This document shows positions 51,571-63,865 of a stretch of DNA of 64,000 nucleotides, piece after piece. Location of the stretch: assembly GCF_050624435.1 (NCBI RefSeq), contig NC_134541.1, positions 7,206,983 to 7,270,982 of the forward strand, written 5' to 3'. This DNA comes from Tenrec ecaudatus. Taxonomy: Eukaryota; Chordata; Mammalia; Afrosoricida; Tenrecidae. Position 1 is the first letter of the stretch. Each line of letters begins with the position of its first letter. The translations under genes and the position numbers were made by a program. Under the pieces are notes generated by a model. That model searched no databases. It was not told where the DNA came from and saw nothing but the letters and a program-made list of their open reading frames with translations.

Positions 51571-51714
51571 TCATTTGGTGGGAGTCACAGAGACCGTGGG
51601 TAAAGGGCCATGTTACATAATCTACAGTTGCTGCAGGGTTTTCCAATTTTCAGTATTAAAACTGGGAGAATCCCGGGCCAAGTGAGAGGACTTGAGCACC
51701 TTCTTAACTCTCTC

Positions 51715-51868
51715 TACCATGGTGGTGTAGCGAGTTACACAGTGGACTGCTACAGGAGAGAGGCTTTCTGCTGTAAATGTTTACAGAAATTCACAGCGAG
51801 CAGTTCTAGTCTGTCCTACAGGGTTGCCAAGAGTCAGAGTCAACTCGATGGCAGTCAGCTTGGTTTTA
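51715..51868 (+). repeat. AfroSINE with internal deletion
   Basis: accatggtggtgtagcgagt, gtcctacagggttgccaaga, gtcagagtcaactcgatggc; the B-box segment is missing. Confidence 0.75.
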
Positions 51869-52382
51869 GAGCCTCACTCTTGCTGTGGCTCTCAGCAGGG
51901 CCACTGCTTCCAGGAAGTCTTCCATGAACACCCGGGCTAGATTCAAACACATAGCCTGCCAGCTTTGGATGACTTTTCTCTGGAGCCTTTATTTGCGTTT
52001 TAATCTCCAGGTAATGTGAATCAAGTAAAACTAAGAGTCACCTTTCTCTACAAGGGGACGGTGCAGAGGGTCTGGGATGTCAGCTGGCAGCATAGCAGGG
52101 AACAGAAGTGACGACACAGTGCTTAGTGTGTCCCCGGTGCTCAGTACCCAGGCAGTGAAGGAGCCTGTTTGTGAGCTAGCTGTATGAACACCGTGTGTCT
52201 TACGTACTCATTCATGCTTAACCTAAAGCAGGTCTTGCATTTTGATGAGCTTCAAAGGGTCAGGCATCTGGGAAGGTGGCTTCTAAACTCACATGGCTGA
52301 TAGAGCTCCACATGGCTTCTCATCTGCCAGGATATGTCTTACACTATGCCATTTTCATCCCACCCCACCCCTGGGCGCTAGA

Positions 52383-52440
52383 TGGTAATGTGGTTCCCAT
52401 TTCACAGATCTGAAAATTGAGGCTTGGTGAGGCTGCTCAG
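52383..52440 (+). repeat. MIR core fragment
   Basis: cccatttcacagatctgaaa, attgaggcttggtgaggctg. Confidence 0.55.
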
Positions 52441-52624
52441 GTGTTGACAGCCACCTTACTGGGAGACCAATTTTCTTCCTTTAACGATTTTGAAAAATTG
52501 TGAATTAGATGGGGGTTTTACATTTCAGATCACCCCTTTTGTGTTTAAACTACTTATCACCTACCCTGGATAGCTTCACCTCTCCTGCCCCGCCCCAGCT
52601 TGGACTTCTCGCCTCTCTCCGGTG

Positions 52625-52865
52625 CGCTGCTGCCTCTCCCTCCACCCAAAGTTCATACCTGCCCCACGGCATGGATCGACCTGGAGAATATTGTGCTGAG
52701 TGAAATCAGTCAATCACAAAAGGACAAATGTTTATGAAACCACCAGCAAAAGAGGGAAAATGGTCAAGACCAAAGACTCTCATGGCAAGGGGCACAGACT
52801 TTGGAAGTTTCCATGGCAGGGAGAGACGAAGCAATAGGCTAGAGAGTGAAGCGGACCTTGGATTT
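52625..52865 (+). repeat. L1 3' fragment (ORF2 end)
   Basis: catggatcgacctggagaat, attgtgctgagtgaaatcag, caatcacaaaaggacaaatg: typical text near the L1 ORF2 end. Confidence 0.6.
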
Positions 52866-53185
52866 GGAGCACGTCCTCTTTCAAAACGCCCCAGGGACAT
52901 CTAACTCTTCATCACGCTGTGAATGTGAAGTTTTCCGAGTGCTCAGGTCACTAGGGGAGGAGGTAATTGGCACATTTTCAAGAAGAATGATGTTTGTTGT
53001 TGTTGAGACCATATACAGCAAGACAGCCCAATTCAACAAAGGCTGCAGGTGCAATTCAGAGACATTGACGTGCTTCAAGGTGGGCCACCATCGTCACACT
53101 CAGTTCTCCCCCCCTGACATCGACACACCACGCCCAAGCTTCCTGTCTCACTGGCCATTGAGCGTACTGTGTCTCCTAGTCACCT

Positions 53186-53300
53186 GAGAGGGTTTCTAAG
53201 TCCCTCGTCTTCCTAGGAGCAGATGGCCTCCCCAGTCTCCCAGGAGGACCATCTGGTGGGTTTGCTGGCTGACCATGTGGTTAGCCACCCAACGGCTGAC
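53186..53300 (-). repeat. AfroSINE fragment
   Basis: gagagggtttctaagtccct, gtggttagccacccaacg. Confidence 0.6.
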
Positions 53301-53314
53301 CCTTTGCACTAGTG

Positions 53315-53780
53315 GCACTCCATTGGTATTGAATAATCATGTAGCAGAATGCACGCCATTTCAACACCGTCCCCGTGGATGATTCAGTGACATGAATTGT
53401 GTTCCTCGTGTTACAAAACCAGCACCATGATCTATTTCTTACGATTTCCATCCCCTTTGACACAAAGAAACGCAGTGTCCTCTAAGCAATGAGCTCCCCC
53501 CTCAACCTACACACACCATTTCCCTCCCTCGCCTCCATCCCCAGTAACTCAAACAGCAGACTGAGGTCTGAATATGCCTGCCTTCTGTAGACATTCCGTG
53601 GGAGTGGAGTTACGCATTGTGTGCCCTTTTGTGACGGGCGTATTTCCCTCCATGTGATGCTTCCAAGCTTCATCCGTGCAGTGGTATGCCTCGGGAGGGA
53701 CGCCGTTGCTCCTTATGGCCAAGTAATAATCTGCTGGCTGAAGGGAGTATCACATTTTGCTTATCCTTTCATGTGTGTGT
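53315..53780 (-). repeat. L1 3' fragment
   Basis: Reversed L1 text: cttcatccgtgcagtggtat, tatggccaagtaataatctg, tatcacattttgcttatcc. Confidence 0.65.
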
Positions 53781-53789
53781 GTGTGTGTG

Positions 53790-54748
53790 TGGACACTTTA
53801 ATCTGTGTGGCCGCGGAAAGCTCTCCTGGGAAAAGGACGCCTGAGCAAGATTTGAGGAGGTCGGGGAGGGAGTCATGTGCACACTTGTGGAAGGACCCTC
53901 CAGGCAGGGAGCAGCAGGCTCCGAGAGCTGAAAGGACAGCAAGGAGACCAGATGGCCGGAGGGTGGAAAGGCACGAAGGGAAGGAGCAGGGAATGAGGCC
54001 TGAGAAGGACATCAGGGGCTGCTCACCTAACACCTTTCTGATCCTGGTTAGGAACTTGGCTCCTACTGGGAGGTAGGTGAGAACGCTTGGAGGATCTGGG
54101 ACAGAGGAGCGAGCTGATCCAGTTCACATGGGGACAGAGGAGAGATCTGCCCCTGTTAACATGGGAGCAAAAGGCAGATCCAATCCAGGTAACCTGGGGC
54201 AAAATGATGGCCGTCTAGGCGCTGGGACACATCAGACAGCCTTCAGACTGAACACAGCAAGTCGAGGTGTTGTGTGGTCTGTTTGGAAAGAGCCATTTGT
54301 TCTTTGAGCACATACATGGGCGCCCTCTTGGCTTCCGACCTAATGCCCACCTGCCTTCTGGCCAGCCTGCCCTCTGAGGGTTTCCATTCTAGGGATGGAG
54401 CCAGATCAAAAATAAGGACAACTGTCCCTTGCTGTCCACAGGGGATGGGTTCTGGGATGCCCCACAGCTACCAACATCTGTGGGTGCTGAAATCCCTTTT
54501 ACCAAACAAGGTGAGTGCGGTGTGATTGCACTGAACACGCCCTCTCAGATGGAAAGGGAAAGTGTTGCTCATGAGTTGCTGTTTAGGATCCACGTTTTCA
54601 CAGAAATAAAGGGTGCACAGCACCCAGGAGGGAGCTCCGGGGACACAGGAGGAGCTCTGCTTGAACCCCAAGTGGTGCAGGGAGACAGGGCACCAGGGAA
54701 ATGATGGGGGCCGAAGCACCACACCCATGTTGCACTGCATCTACATGA
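53790..54748. other. Intergenic, nothing recognised
   Basis: No gene or named repeat. Confidence 0.4.
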
Positions 54749-54749
54749 T

Positions 54750-54935
54750 TCAGCAGTGTCTGGCACTGTGGAATTTCTAAGCAATGGTTTGCTAACCACA
54801 AGGTCAGTGGTTCAAACCTACCAGCTGCTTCACAGGAAACAGATGAGACTGTCTGCTTTCATAATGAATTACAGTCTGAGAACCGCTCTATAGCCTTGCT
54901 GTGAGTTTTTCATGAGTTAGATGGAAGTTGGTTTG
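54750..54935 (+). repeat. AfroSINE
   Basis: tttgctaaccacaaggtcag, gtggttcaaacctaccagc, gagtttttcatgagttagat. Confidence 0.8.
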
Positions 54936-54944
54936 GTTGCTCTC

Positions 54945-55470
54945 ACGAGCAGCAGTTGAGAAATCAAAGGACATTTCAGTGGGTCTATCTGCTGCACAGA
55001 CCTCTTTAAAGTGCCGAAGAGCAAGGATGTTGCTTTGAGGATACGATGTGCCTGACAGGATCTGTGGTAGTCATCCCTTCACATGGTTTTGTACACTGGA
55101 CCTCAAATAGGAGAACTAGGGAAGAATTGATATGGATGAAGAGTATTGGAATAACTGTGGACTTCCAGAAAAACCAACAAATCCGTTGGAGGGCGTGCAG
55201 CCAGAATGCTCCTTAGAAGCAAAGATGGCAAGACTTCATCTCACGTGCTTTGGACAGGCTGTCAGGAGAGGCCGGTTCCTGAAGAAGGACGTCATGCTTA
55301 GTTAAGTAGAGGGGTAGGGCAAAGAGAGGACACTGTCCAGGAGTTAGATAGACACAGTGCCTGAGACAAGGGGCTCAACAGAGCAACATATGGGAGGATG
55401 TCCCAGGACAGAGCCACGTTTTGTCTTGTGGTACGGAGTCAGTAGAGTCAGTACATAACAATAACAGCAA
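54945..55470 (+). mobile_element. RTE/BovB-type LINE, 3' part, broken
   Basis: Parallel to 10990-11612: gtgccgaagagcaaggatgt, ggagggcgtgcagccagaat, gcaaagatggcaagacttca, cacgtgctttggacaggctg, ending gtacataacaataacagc. Multiple stops and frameshifts. Confidence 0.75.
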
Positions 55471-55474
55471 TGCG

Positions 55475-56318
55475 CATATGGGGCTTCAACGAGCGCATGG
55501 GTGGAAAATTCGAATGAAAGACAATGAGATTTTCCCACCAAGTTTTTAAGCCCTATCATGTTATATATGAATGCAATATTATGCAAATTGTTATTAATAT
55601 ATAATTATACATTGTGTTATGCAAAATTGCTGTTTGACTAAAAACTATTTTTTACATTTAATTATATATTAATTATTTCACACATGTGAAAGTTGGACAT
55701 CGAATAGGAGAACCAGAGAAAATATATATTAATATACATTATACAAAGTTACTCTTTGACTAAAAGCTACTTTTAACATTGAAGTCTTTTAAAAGGGAGT
55801 CAGGATCTTTCCTAGTGTCTTAGTTGCTCTTTCCTAAAGACCTCTGCTGAGGGGCTGAACCAGGGAGATGGGGGTGGGGGATAAGCTGTCTGTCAGTGCG
55901 CCCCCACACTCAGAGGTGCCCTGAAGATGGTGGATGAGACTGTGCTCAAACCCCACCCCTCCCACTTGCTCTGTCGGACGTTGGACAAAATCACCATCTT
56001 TTTGAGCTGTACTTCGTTCATGTCAAGTGGGCACAGTGGTGATTAATTGGGTTGGTCCCGAGCCTTCAAGGACATGTGACATGCTGCAGGGGTGACCGTT
56101 TAGCATAGCGATGGTCCTATGCATAAGCCCCCCTATTCATGTTGGCCCTTACTTTTCTGCTCATTACTAGCTGCCTTTCACTCCATGGGCAGGGTGCAGA
56201 AGGCATTGCCCACAGTGGGGGCAGCTGGGGAAGATGCCTTTTCATTTTCTAGCTGACCTTCTGCCATCTTTTAAGGGTGAGCATGGATTTCGGAGTCCAG
56301 ATTCTATTTGTTAGCTGT

Positions 56319-56356
<38 letters not shown>

Positions 56357-57035
56357 GGGGGCGCGGGCAGGCGGAGCATGGAGGGTGCATGTAACTCAAG
56401 ATATAGTACTTACAATTATTACTCCCATGGCCAGCCGGAAATAGGGCAGGGATGACTATTGCTCGGCATGCCACATGTGACTTCCTGTGTCAGCTGCGGC
56501 TGCATCCCTCCCTCACGATGGGGGGCTTAACGTCCCCGGTGACGCTGAGGTTCAGTTCCCACAAATAGCACTGTCAGAGTGAAAAATAGGCACATGCATT
56601 CACTCTTGACTGGAGTTCATGCTTGAACTCAGAGTGAGAGAGATGAGATGGCCAGCATGGCTCTCGTTGCCACCCTAGCAGCTCCCCTCTGCCTCCTGGG
56701 GAAGGGTCAGTCCAGCTGGCAAATGGAAAGATGTGTTTCCGTGCCTTTGATGTGGAAAGGAGAGAGGGTACTCTGGGGGCTGAGGTTTCCAGAATGACGC
56801 TGGACAGGAAACTTCAGGCAGCGTTGATCCATCTCCCTCCTCTATAGCTCCGCTGTGGGGTGGGCTTCTCGGATGGAGGGGAGAACAGAAGGCTCTTACC
56901 TGCAAGGAGGGTCCTAGTACCTTGCATGGCAGGGCACTCAGGCAAAACGAACGCGTTCTCATGTAATTGTAATAATCGTTGCTGTGTTCATTCTCTGTGC
57001 CACTGGCAGTTACATTTATGGCAGCTTGATGTAGG
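55475..57035. other. Intergenic, nothing recognised apart from (TG)n
   Basis: AT-rich up to 55790, then ordinary composition. (TG)n lies at 56321-56355. Confidence 0.4.
56321..56355. repeat. (TG)n microsatellite
   Basis: About 17 TG units. Confidence 0.95.
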
Positions 57036-57039
57036 AAAG

Positions 57040-57390
57040 TGTTGGGGTGGCATCAGGTCACAGCCTGATCGTGCCTCCTTGTGGGCGTGGCCTTCTCATA
57101 AGGGGGGCCCTGGGAACCTCCCTTTCTCCCCCTTCACCTTCCTGCTTGCTGACCACCCCGAGAGCCGCCAAAGCCCTGCTATGCTTCCACCAACCTTGGA
57201 TCCACAGGACTTCGCACCCACTGGCCTGTGATCCTCCTACATTTTGCATCATTGCACGTGGCTGTGTGAGTCTGAAGAAGGACTTATGGACTAGTACTGG
57301 ATTTATGGACTTAAGTTGGACTGGGCTGCGATGCTTTCTTTACATACAATGGCTTCTTGATATAAAGCTCTTTCTTACACACACGCGGCG
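57040..57390. repeat. LTR related to 4209-4785, partial
   Basis: Shares ggatccacaggacttc, cccactggcctgtgatcc, gagtctgaagaaggactta, ggactgggctgcgatgcttt with the LTR at 4209-4785, same orientation. Its left part is a different subfamily. Confidence 0.65.
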
Positions 57391-57605
57391 TCACTGGACC
57401 TCACACCATTATACGTTAGATGTGTGGCAGTTCTTGTCATCTTTAACCCCCTCCTACCTGCTTTATCCTCTCCCCTGCATTGTTTAGACTCTAAAGGGTA
57501 ATGCAGGTAGGATGGGCCTTTAAAGAAGAAAGGTATTGCTGCCTGCTGGAATGTGGATGGTCTTGAGGGATGAGAAACAGAAATGCTTCTAAAAGCAGGT
57601 GGGAT

Positions 57606-58617
57606 GTGTGCCTATATTTATAGGTTTAGTATTAAGGAAGCAGATGGACATTGGGCTTCCACTCAAGTACTTCTTCAATACAAGAACACTTTGTTCTATT
57701 AAACTGGCATTCTATGATGCTCACCTTCCCAACACGATCGCTGAAGATGAATGTGTGCATAAGCAAATGTGGTGAAGAAAGCTGATGGTGCCCAGTTATC
57801 AAAAGATATAGCGTCTTAAAGGCTTGAAGGTAAAACAAGCAACCATCTAGCTCAGAAGAAACAAAGCCCACATGGAAGAAGCACACCAGCCTATGTGATC
57901 ACAAGGTGTCAAAGTGACCAGGTATCAGATAGCAAAGAACAAAAAAGTTATATCATTATGAATGAGGGGTGCAGATTGGGGAGCCAAAATCCATCTGTAG
58001 GCAACTGGCCATCCCTTTGCAGAAGGGTTGCGGGGAGGAGACGAGCGGGGAGGAGATGAACCAGTCAGGGTGTAGTGTAAGAATGATAAAACACACAACT
58101 TTCCTTTAGTTCTTAAATGTTTCCTCACCACCCCCCACTATCATGATACCAATTCTACCTTACAAATCTGGCTAGACCAGAAGATGGACACTGGTACATA
58201 TAGGAACTGGAAACACAGGGAATCCAGGTCAGATGATCGCTTCAGGCCTAGTGGTGAGAGTGGTGATACCAGGAGGGTGGAGGGAGACGGGGTAGAAAGG
58301 TGGGGACTGATGACAAGGATCTACATATGACCTCCTCCCTGGGGTATGGGCAACAGAAAAGTGGGTGAAGGGAGACATTGTACAGTGTAAGACATGACAA
58401 AATAATAATAATTTATATATTCTCAAGGGTTCATGAGGGAGGGGGGCATGAGGAGGAAGGGAAAAAAACAAGGAGCTGATACCAAGGGCTCAAGTTGAAA
58501 GCAAATGCTTTGAGAATGATGAGGGCAACAAATGTACAAATGTGCTTGACACAATGGATGTATGTATGGATTGTGATAAGAGTTGTGTGAGCCTCAAATA
58601 AAATGATTTAAAAAAAA
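57606..58617 (+). mobile_element. L1, 5'-truncated, 1012 bp, with 10-bp duplication
   Basis: L1 3' UTR ending ctcaaataaaatgattt plus poly(A). A perfect duplication caggtgggat flanks it (57596-57605, 58618-58627). It serves as the reference orientation for the other L1 3' ends in this window. Confidence 0.85.
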
Positions 58618-58629
58618 CAGGTGGGATTT

Positions 58630-59290
58630 CCAGAGGTCCTTGGCTAATGGGCAGTAGGGAATGTGTGACAACGGGAGGCGGGAGAACCGACCCTGAGAGC
58701 GGAAGCCTCGTGGGTGTGTGTAGGACAGTCAGCCTTGCAGAGGCTCGGGTTCCAGGAAGGGGCGTGATGGGAAGTAAGGTGAGAATTACAGATCCCACCT
58801 GAGCCTCGGAGGGCGGTGGATGCAAGGATGAGAGATGGCAGGATTGAATCTCAGGGTCAGTGGCTCATAAACTTCTTCTGCCTGACACGTCTGATGGATG
58901 GCGTTCATATCAGCAACTCTCCCTGAGGAGAGAACCAGGGCTACACACCATCCGATGCAATTCCACTCTTTCCTCTCCCATTCCAGGCAGGACATCACCA
59001 GCCAAGTGAGCGAGGATGACATTTCCAGAGGGATGAATCCCATTGGATTCACTCAGAAACAAATCAGATATTGCCCAACTTTGGAGACCTGACCATTTTC
59101 AGGCAGTAAATTATTCCATGCCATAGCTCAGTGGAGCAACTGTGAACGCACTTGACTCATCCAAAGGCTGGAGGGTCTTCTCCACCCAGAGACTCCCGGG
59201 AGACTGCCCTGTCAATCTGCACAGGGCCACTCCAACACACATAAGGTGGCCAGAAGTGGGGCTCTGCTCACTAGCAGCTGGTGCTAGAGT
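58630..59290. other. Intergenic, nothing recognised
   Basis: No gene or repeat named. Confidence 0.4.
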
Positions 59291-59294
59291 CTGT

Positions 59295-59520
59295 GATAGT
59301 TGTGAAGATGACCCAGAGGTCAGATTGCCTGGGTTTGATTTCTGACTCTCACTCGTTCTACCCGAGTGACCCCGTGAATCTTATGCGGCCCCTCTGTGCC
59401 TTCATGTCCTCACCTGTAAAATGGGAGAATTCACAGTTCCCGAGTCACAGGATGGTTGGGCGGACCAGATGGAGTGGAGTGTTGCATGGTCTGGGTCTGG
59501 CACAGAGTGGCACTTACAGA
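59295..59520 (-). repeat. MIR
   Basis: gcctgggtttgatttctgac, gtcctcacctgtaaaatggg, gggtctggcacagagtgg. Confidence 0.75.
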
Positions 59521-59999
59521 TGTTAGCTCGCCCGGTCTCTGAGGCACACACACACCTGCAGGTGTTGGGCATCTCTGCTCTCAGCACTAGGGACGGCCCG
59601 GCGCGTGTGGAGCAGAGGGTCGCGGTCGGAGAGCGGGTAGGCGACGAAGAATGAGGTGCAGCATGAATGCTCTGCATTGATTAATGCTTTCATCCACTGT
59701 TTTAGAGATAAATCCTGATTTAAAAAAGGGGGGGGGGATGTGGCATGGAATTTAAGTTCATATAGAATCCAGACTTCTGAAGCCATTGAGCCTGGATAAA
59801 ACTCCCAAACTTTCACCCTAAAGAAATCCAAACAAACAAATGCCCCCTCCCCACCCTCCCCCCAAGTTTACTGACATCAACTTTATTCCAACCCACAGTA
59901 AGCTGTATGGCGGAATGGAGTGGGGTGTAAGAGACCCACGGGCTCTATGAAGCCCATGAAATCATCAAGACTGCAGAGCTGCAGTTCCAGCCACCACAC

Positions 60000-60211
60000 T
60001 CTCAAAACTCAAACTCACCGCCACCAAGTTGATACCGAGGTCGCACAGCAACCCTGTAGGACAGGGTAGAATCGCCTCTGGGAGGTTCGGTGAAGGTAAC
60101 TCTACAGGAGTAGAAAGCCTCGTCTTTCTCCCACAGGGCAGCTGGTGGATGTGAACTGAGACCTTACTGTTAGCCACCCAGTACTTAAGCACTATACCCC
60201 CAGGGATCCTG
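60000..60211 (-). repeat. AfroSINE, full length
   Basis: actcaccgccaccaagttga, agcaaccctgtaggacaggg, tagaaagcctcgtctttctc, atacccccagggatcc. Confidence 0.88.
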
Positions 60212-60307
60212 CCATCACACTAGGGGTGAATTGTTTGATCTGTTTAGGCTTGGAGTCCTGTTGTAAATATCCAAATGGCCCTTGGCAAGGAAAAAAAAAA
60301 AAAAAGA

Positions 60308-60432
60308 TCCCTCACCTCTACTCTATGTTGTTTCTGAGATAGCTTGATCTTTTTCCCCTGGGGCACCTGGTAGGTTTTGAACCACTTAGTGGTTAGCAGT
60401 TCAGCACCTAACTCAGTACCACTATAGGTCCT
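60308..60432 (-). repeat. AfroSINE 5' half
   Basis: gggcacctggtaggttttga, accacttagtggttagcagt, gtaccactataggtcc. It follows an A-run at 60290-60305. Confidence 0.75.
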
Positions 60433-60724
60433 TAGCTCAAGTGCTAATTTAGCTTCATTAGCAACGAATGTCTGCCTTGAGCATGATGCTCTTTGGGGAC
60501 TTCTGGGACCAAATGGACAGAGCGGCTGCAGTGGTGAGAGATGAAGCCTGGGGGGCAGTGGGTTGATGTTGATGGGGGAGGAGTTCTTTGGAAAAGGAGG
60601 GTGAGAACACAGTTCCCACTTTACAGGACATCATCAATGGCCATGAACTGTACACATGGCAATTGTAGAAGCCCTGTCGTTCTGCCGTGTGCATTCTCAA
60701 CCACAAATGAAACTTTGTTATCTA

Positions 60725-60965
60725 TTTATTTTCCAACAGTTTTATTGGCATCTAGGTCACCTGTCATACAATTCTATAGTTTAGTCCCATCACGAAGAGC
60801 TGTACAATCATCACCACAATCCGTTTTAGAACATTCTCTTCACTCTTGAACTCATCATGATTAGCTCCCCACCTCCCCGCAACCTCCCCTGCTATGCCCC
60901 AAGGGACCCTGAATCCACTGACTGCCTCTATAGATTTACCTACTCTGGATCAACTGAAATTATTT
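60725..60965 (-). repeat. L1 3' end
   Basis: caacagttttattggcatct, gtacaatcatcaccacaatc, tctatagatttacctactct. Confidence 0.7.
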
Positions 60966-60974
60966 AAAAAAATA

Positions 60975-61245
60975 TTCCCCCCAAGGGTGACGAACAACAG
61001 AAACATGGGTGAAGAGAGACAGTGAATGGTTAAAGATATGAAAATAATAATTTATCAAGGGTTCATGAGGGCGAGAGGGGGGAGAAGGGAAGAAAAAAAT
61101 CAAGGAGCTGAGGAGCTGATACCAAGGGCTCAAGTAGAAAACCTTTGAAAGGATGATGGCAACATATGTCCAAATGTTCTTGACACACTGGAGGTATGGA
61201 TTGTTGTCAGAGCTATAAGAGGCCCCGATAAAACGATGAAAGAAA
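60975..61245 (+). repeat. L1 3' end, second L1 family
   Basis: gaacaacagaaacatgggtg, accaagggctcaagtagaa, gaggccccgataaaacgatg. The head is joined directly to the opposite-strand L1 at 60725-60965. Confidence 0.8.
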
Positions 61246-61261
61246 GAAAAGCTAGAGAGGG

Positions 61262-61400
61262 AGTGAGCAGGGCTCTGGAGCCAGCTTAGGTCTGAATCTT
61301 CACTTCACTCACTACTTACTGATGGGCACCTTGGGTAAGAAGAGTGAATCCTCCAAGCCTCAGACCCATCCTGTCCATCAAAGGCAAGAACAATCATGCC
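61262..61400 (-). repeat. MIR fragment
   Basis: gggctctggagccagcttag, gtctgaatcttcacttcac, caccttgggtaagaagag. Confidence 0.55.
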
Positions 61401-61524
61401 AACTCCCCAGACTGGGCGTGGTGGTTCAGGAGGATGTAGGCAGACCCCTGGGCACATTACTTTTGCTATATCTTTTTGTATAGCAAAGGGCCACACCTGA
61501 CAGTGCCAAACTGTTATTGCACAC

Positions 61525-61690
61525 TGTCAATTCTGACTCATACCCACCCAACAGGACAGAGTGGAACTGCCCACAGGGTTCCCAAGGCTGCCCTCCTGAG
61601 GACATCAGAGGGCTACATCTTCTTTCTGGCTCTGGGTTTGAACCCCAGGTTAGCAGTAGAATACGCATACCAACCGTGCTATCAGGACTC
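61525..61690 (-). repeat. AfroSINE
   Basis: ctgtcaattctgactcatac, aacaggacagagtggaactg, gggtttgaaccccaggttag. Confidence 0.8.
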
Positions 61691-62029
61691 GTGTTAATTA
61701 TCTCACAGGCTCTGTGGGTCAGGAGTTCCAACCCAGCCTAGGCGAGTGCTCGGTAGGGCTGCCCTCAGCACCTGGGCCAGGTCTGGGCTTTCATTGGAAG
61801 GCTCAATGGGGGAAGCTCTACTTAGCACACTGGGTTCCTGGTAGAATTCAGTCCGCCATGTCTGTTAGCTGGAGGCAGCCCGCAGCGCTCACTCTTGCTG
61901 ACCCACGGCCTCCCTCGGTGTTTTCACACGGGTCTCCCTTAAAAGGACCAAAGGCTTCACAAAAGCCAGCGAAGGAAAAGAAAGTTCTTTTTGACAACAT
62001 GGCATTACACGCTCATATGCATTGCGATT

Positions 62030-62202
62030 TTGACACACAGTGTCCACACCAAACCCAACCCTTGGAACGGAGTAGAGATGGCCAAGGTTGCAAATCTCTA
62101 CAGAAGCAGATTGCTACTTTTCCTCCCTCAGCGGGTGGTGGGTTTAACCCACTGACCTTTCAGTTAGCAGCCCAATGCCCCAGAGTCACTGGGGCTTCTG
62201 CT
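62030..62202 (-). repeat. AfroSINE
   Basis: ggtgggtttaacccactgac, ctttcagttagcagcccaat, cactggggcttc. Confidence 0.8.
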
Positions 62203-62204
62203 AA

Positions 62205-63050
62205 TGTGATCACAAGTGTGCAATCCCATCCCGTCCTGTCATCATCATCCCCTTGGCTGTACGCCTTTGGTTAACAGGCAGACCAGAGGTCTACCCCCTC
62301 ACATGCACATGAACACCAGAATCTGGGCGTCCTGAGGGCCCCCTCCAAGTCTCTCTTTCACACACTCAACAGACAGCTAATTAAGTCTTACTTTAACAAG
62401 TTTCTTTGGCAAGTGGACAGCATCTCGGGCGCAGGGCCCATTTCCTTGGTATCCACAGCCCAGCACTGCCCTCGGAGGGCTACCATCAAGAACCCTTTGG
62501 GTGAATGGCAAAGGTCAATTTCCCAAGATGCTTCTGGTGCCCAATCACTAGGCGCGTGTGGTTTGCCACGATACTGCCCAAGTCCCTTTAGGTTACGTGT
62601 GCTGCAGGAACCCAACAACCCCGGACATGAGATCGTAGTCCATGGTGGAGTGGCTGGGGGGATTCCCTTGTTTCCACTCACGGAGGAACCACCAGTGGCT
62701 GGAACATTGTGGGGAGCTGTGGTAAGAGGGGCAGCGGGGACTCTCAAAGGTCTCCACAAAGAATGACTTGACCCCACTGCTCTTCACACTATTTCTGTTC
62801 ATACTCACTAGCAGCACTAATTCCACGGGTCCACCATGCACCAGGGGATGTGACAGTGCTCTCAGACCCACGCACTATCGACCATCCCAGAGGACAAGTG
62901 AAGGGACGAATCCAAGGACATGTGGAGTAGCTAGCTGGGTGCTGCGTCAGTGGGCTGGGCCTTCTCCCTCGATAGTTCTCCAGCGCCAGTGTCTACCCTT
63001 CTCTCCTGCTCTGTGCCCCAGGAGGTCAGCCTCCACGCACTGCATCCCCA
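62205..63050. other. Intergenic, nothing recognised
   Basis: No gene or named repeat. Confidence 0.4.
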
Positions 63051-63052
63051 GC

Positions 63053-63605
63053 TGTATTGGTTTCCTGAGGCTGTCAAAAGAACCCACTGAAAACTAGCGC
63101 CTTCCTTGTAGCAGGAGAAAGAGGAGGCTGTCTGCTCCTATAAGGGTTGACCATCTCAGAAACCCTCATGAGCAATTCTTCCCTGTCCTTGGTAGGAGTC
63201 AGAATCGAATCGAATTGGATCAATGGCCGGCCATGAACTTGGGTGACTTGCAACAGCAGAAATCTACTCTCACACAGTTCTGGAGGAGGCCAAAAGTCTA
63301 AAATCAAGGTGTGGGCAGGTCCCTGCTCCCTCTGAAGGCTCCCAAAGAGAAGCCTTCCTGGCCTCTTCCAGCTTCTGGGGGTTGGCAGCATTCCTTGGCT
63401 TGTAGCTGCATCTCCTGGTTTGTGGACTCCATCATCACATGGCCTCTTCTCTCTGTGAACCTGTGCCTGTTCTTACAAGAACACCAGTCATTAGAAGTTG
63501 AGTCTTCTCTAATCTTGTATGACCTTCACCTTACCTCAATCACATCTGCAAGGCTTTGTTATCAAATAAGGTCCAGGTCACCAGCACTAAGATTAGCACT
63601 TAAAA
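63053..63605 (+). repeat. MLT1-type MaLR LTR interrupted by an AfroSINE
   Basis: The left end tgtattggtttcctgaggct resumes at 63235 (aacagcagaaatctactctc), then cttggcttgtagctgcatct, acatctgcaaggctttgtta, caaataaggtccaggtca. The classic MLT1 order is kept. Confidence 0.8.
63092..63234 (+). repeat. AfroSINE inside an MLT1 LTR
   Basis: gcaggagaaagaggaggctg, ctgctcctataagggttgac, tcagaatcgaatcgaattgg. The SINE head is missing. Confidence 0.75.
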
Positions 63606-63824
63606 CAGGCTTTACATAAATTGCACCAATCAGCCCCTAATCCGCCTGACCTCTCACTGTGGGTTGGGTTCTGCCCAAAGAGGCTTGAGTAGGAGTTGGG
63701 TTCCATATCTTCTTCTCTGGCCAAGCTCATGTTGGCAGCTGCTTTGCTATAGGAAGACTCTTCTGTCCATGGTGTGTCCACAGCTCCCTCTACTTGCACC
63801 TCCCATTTTAGAGCCAAACACATG

Positions 63825-63865
63825 CCCCCCCCCAGCTCCCCCAACCCCCCCCCAACCCCCCCTTT
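63825..63865. repeat. Poly-C-rich tract
   Basis: Three runs of 8-10 C separated by short spacers. Confidence 0.85.
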
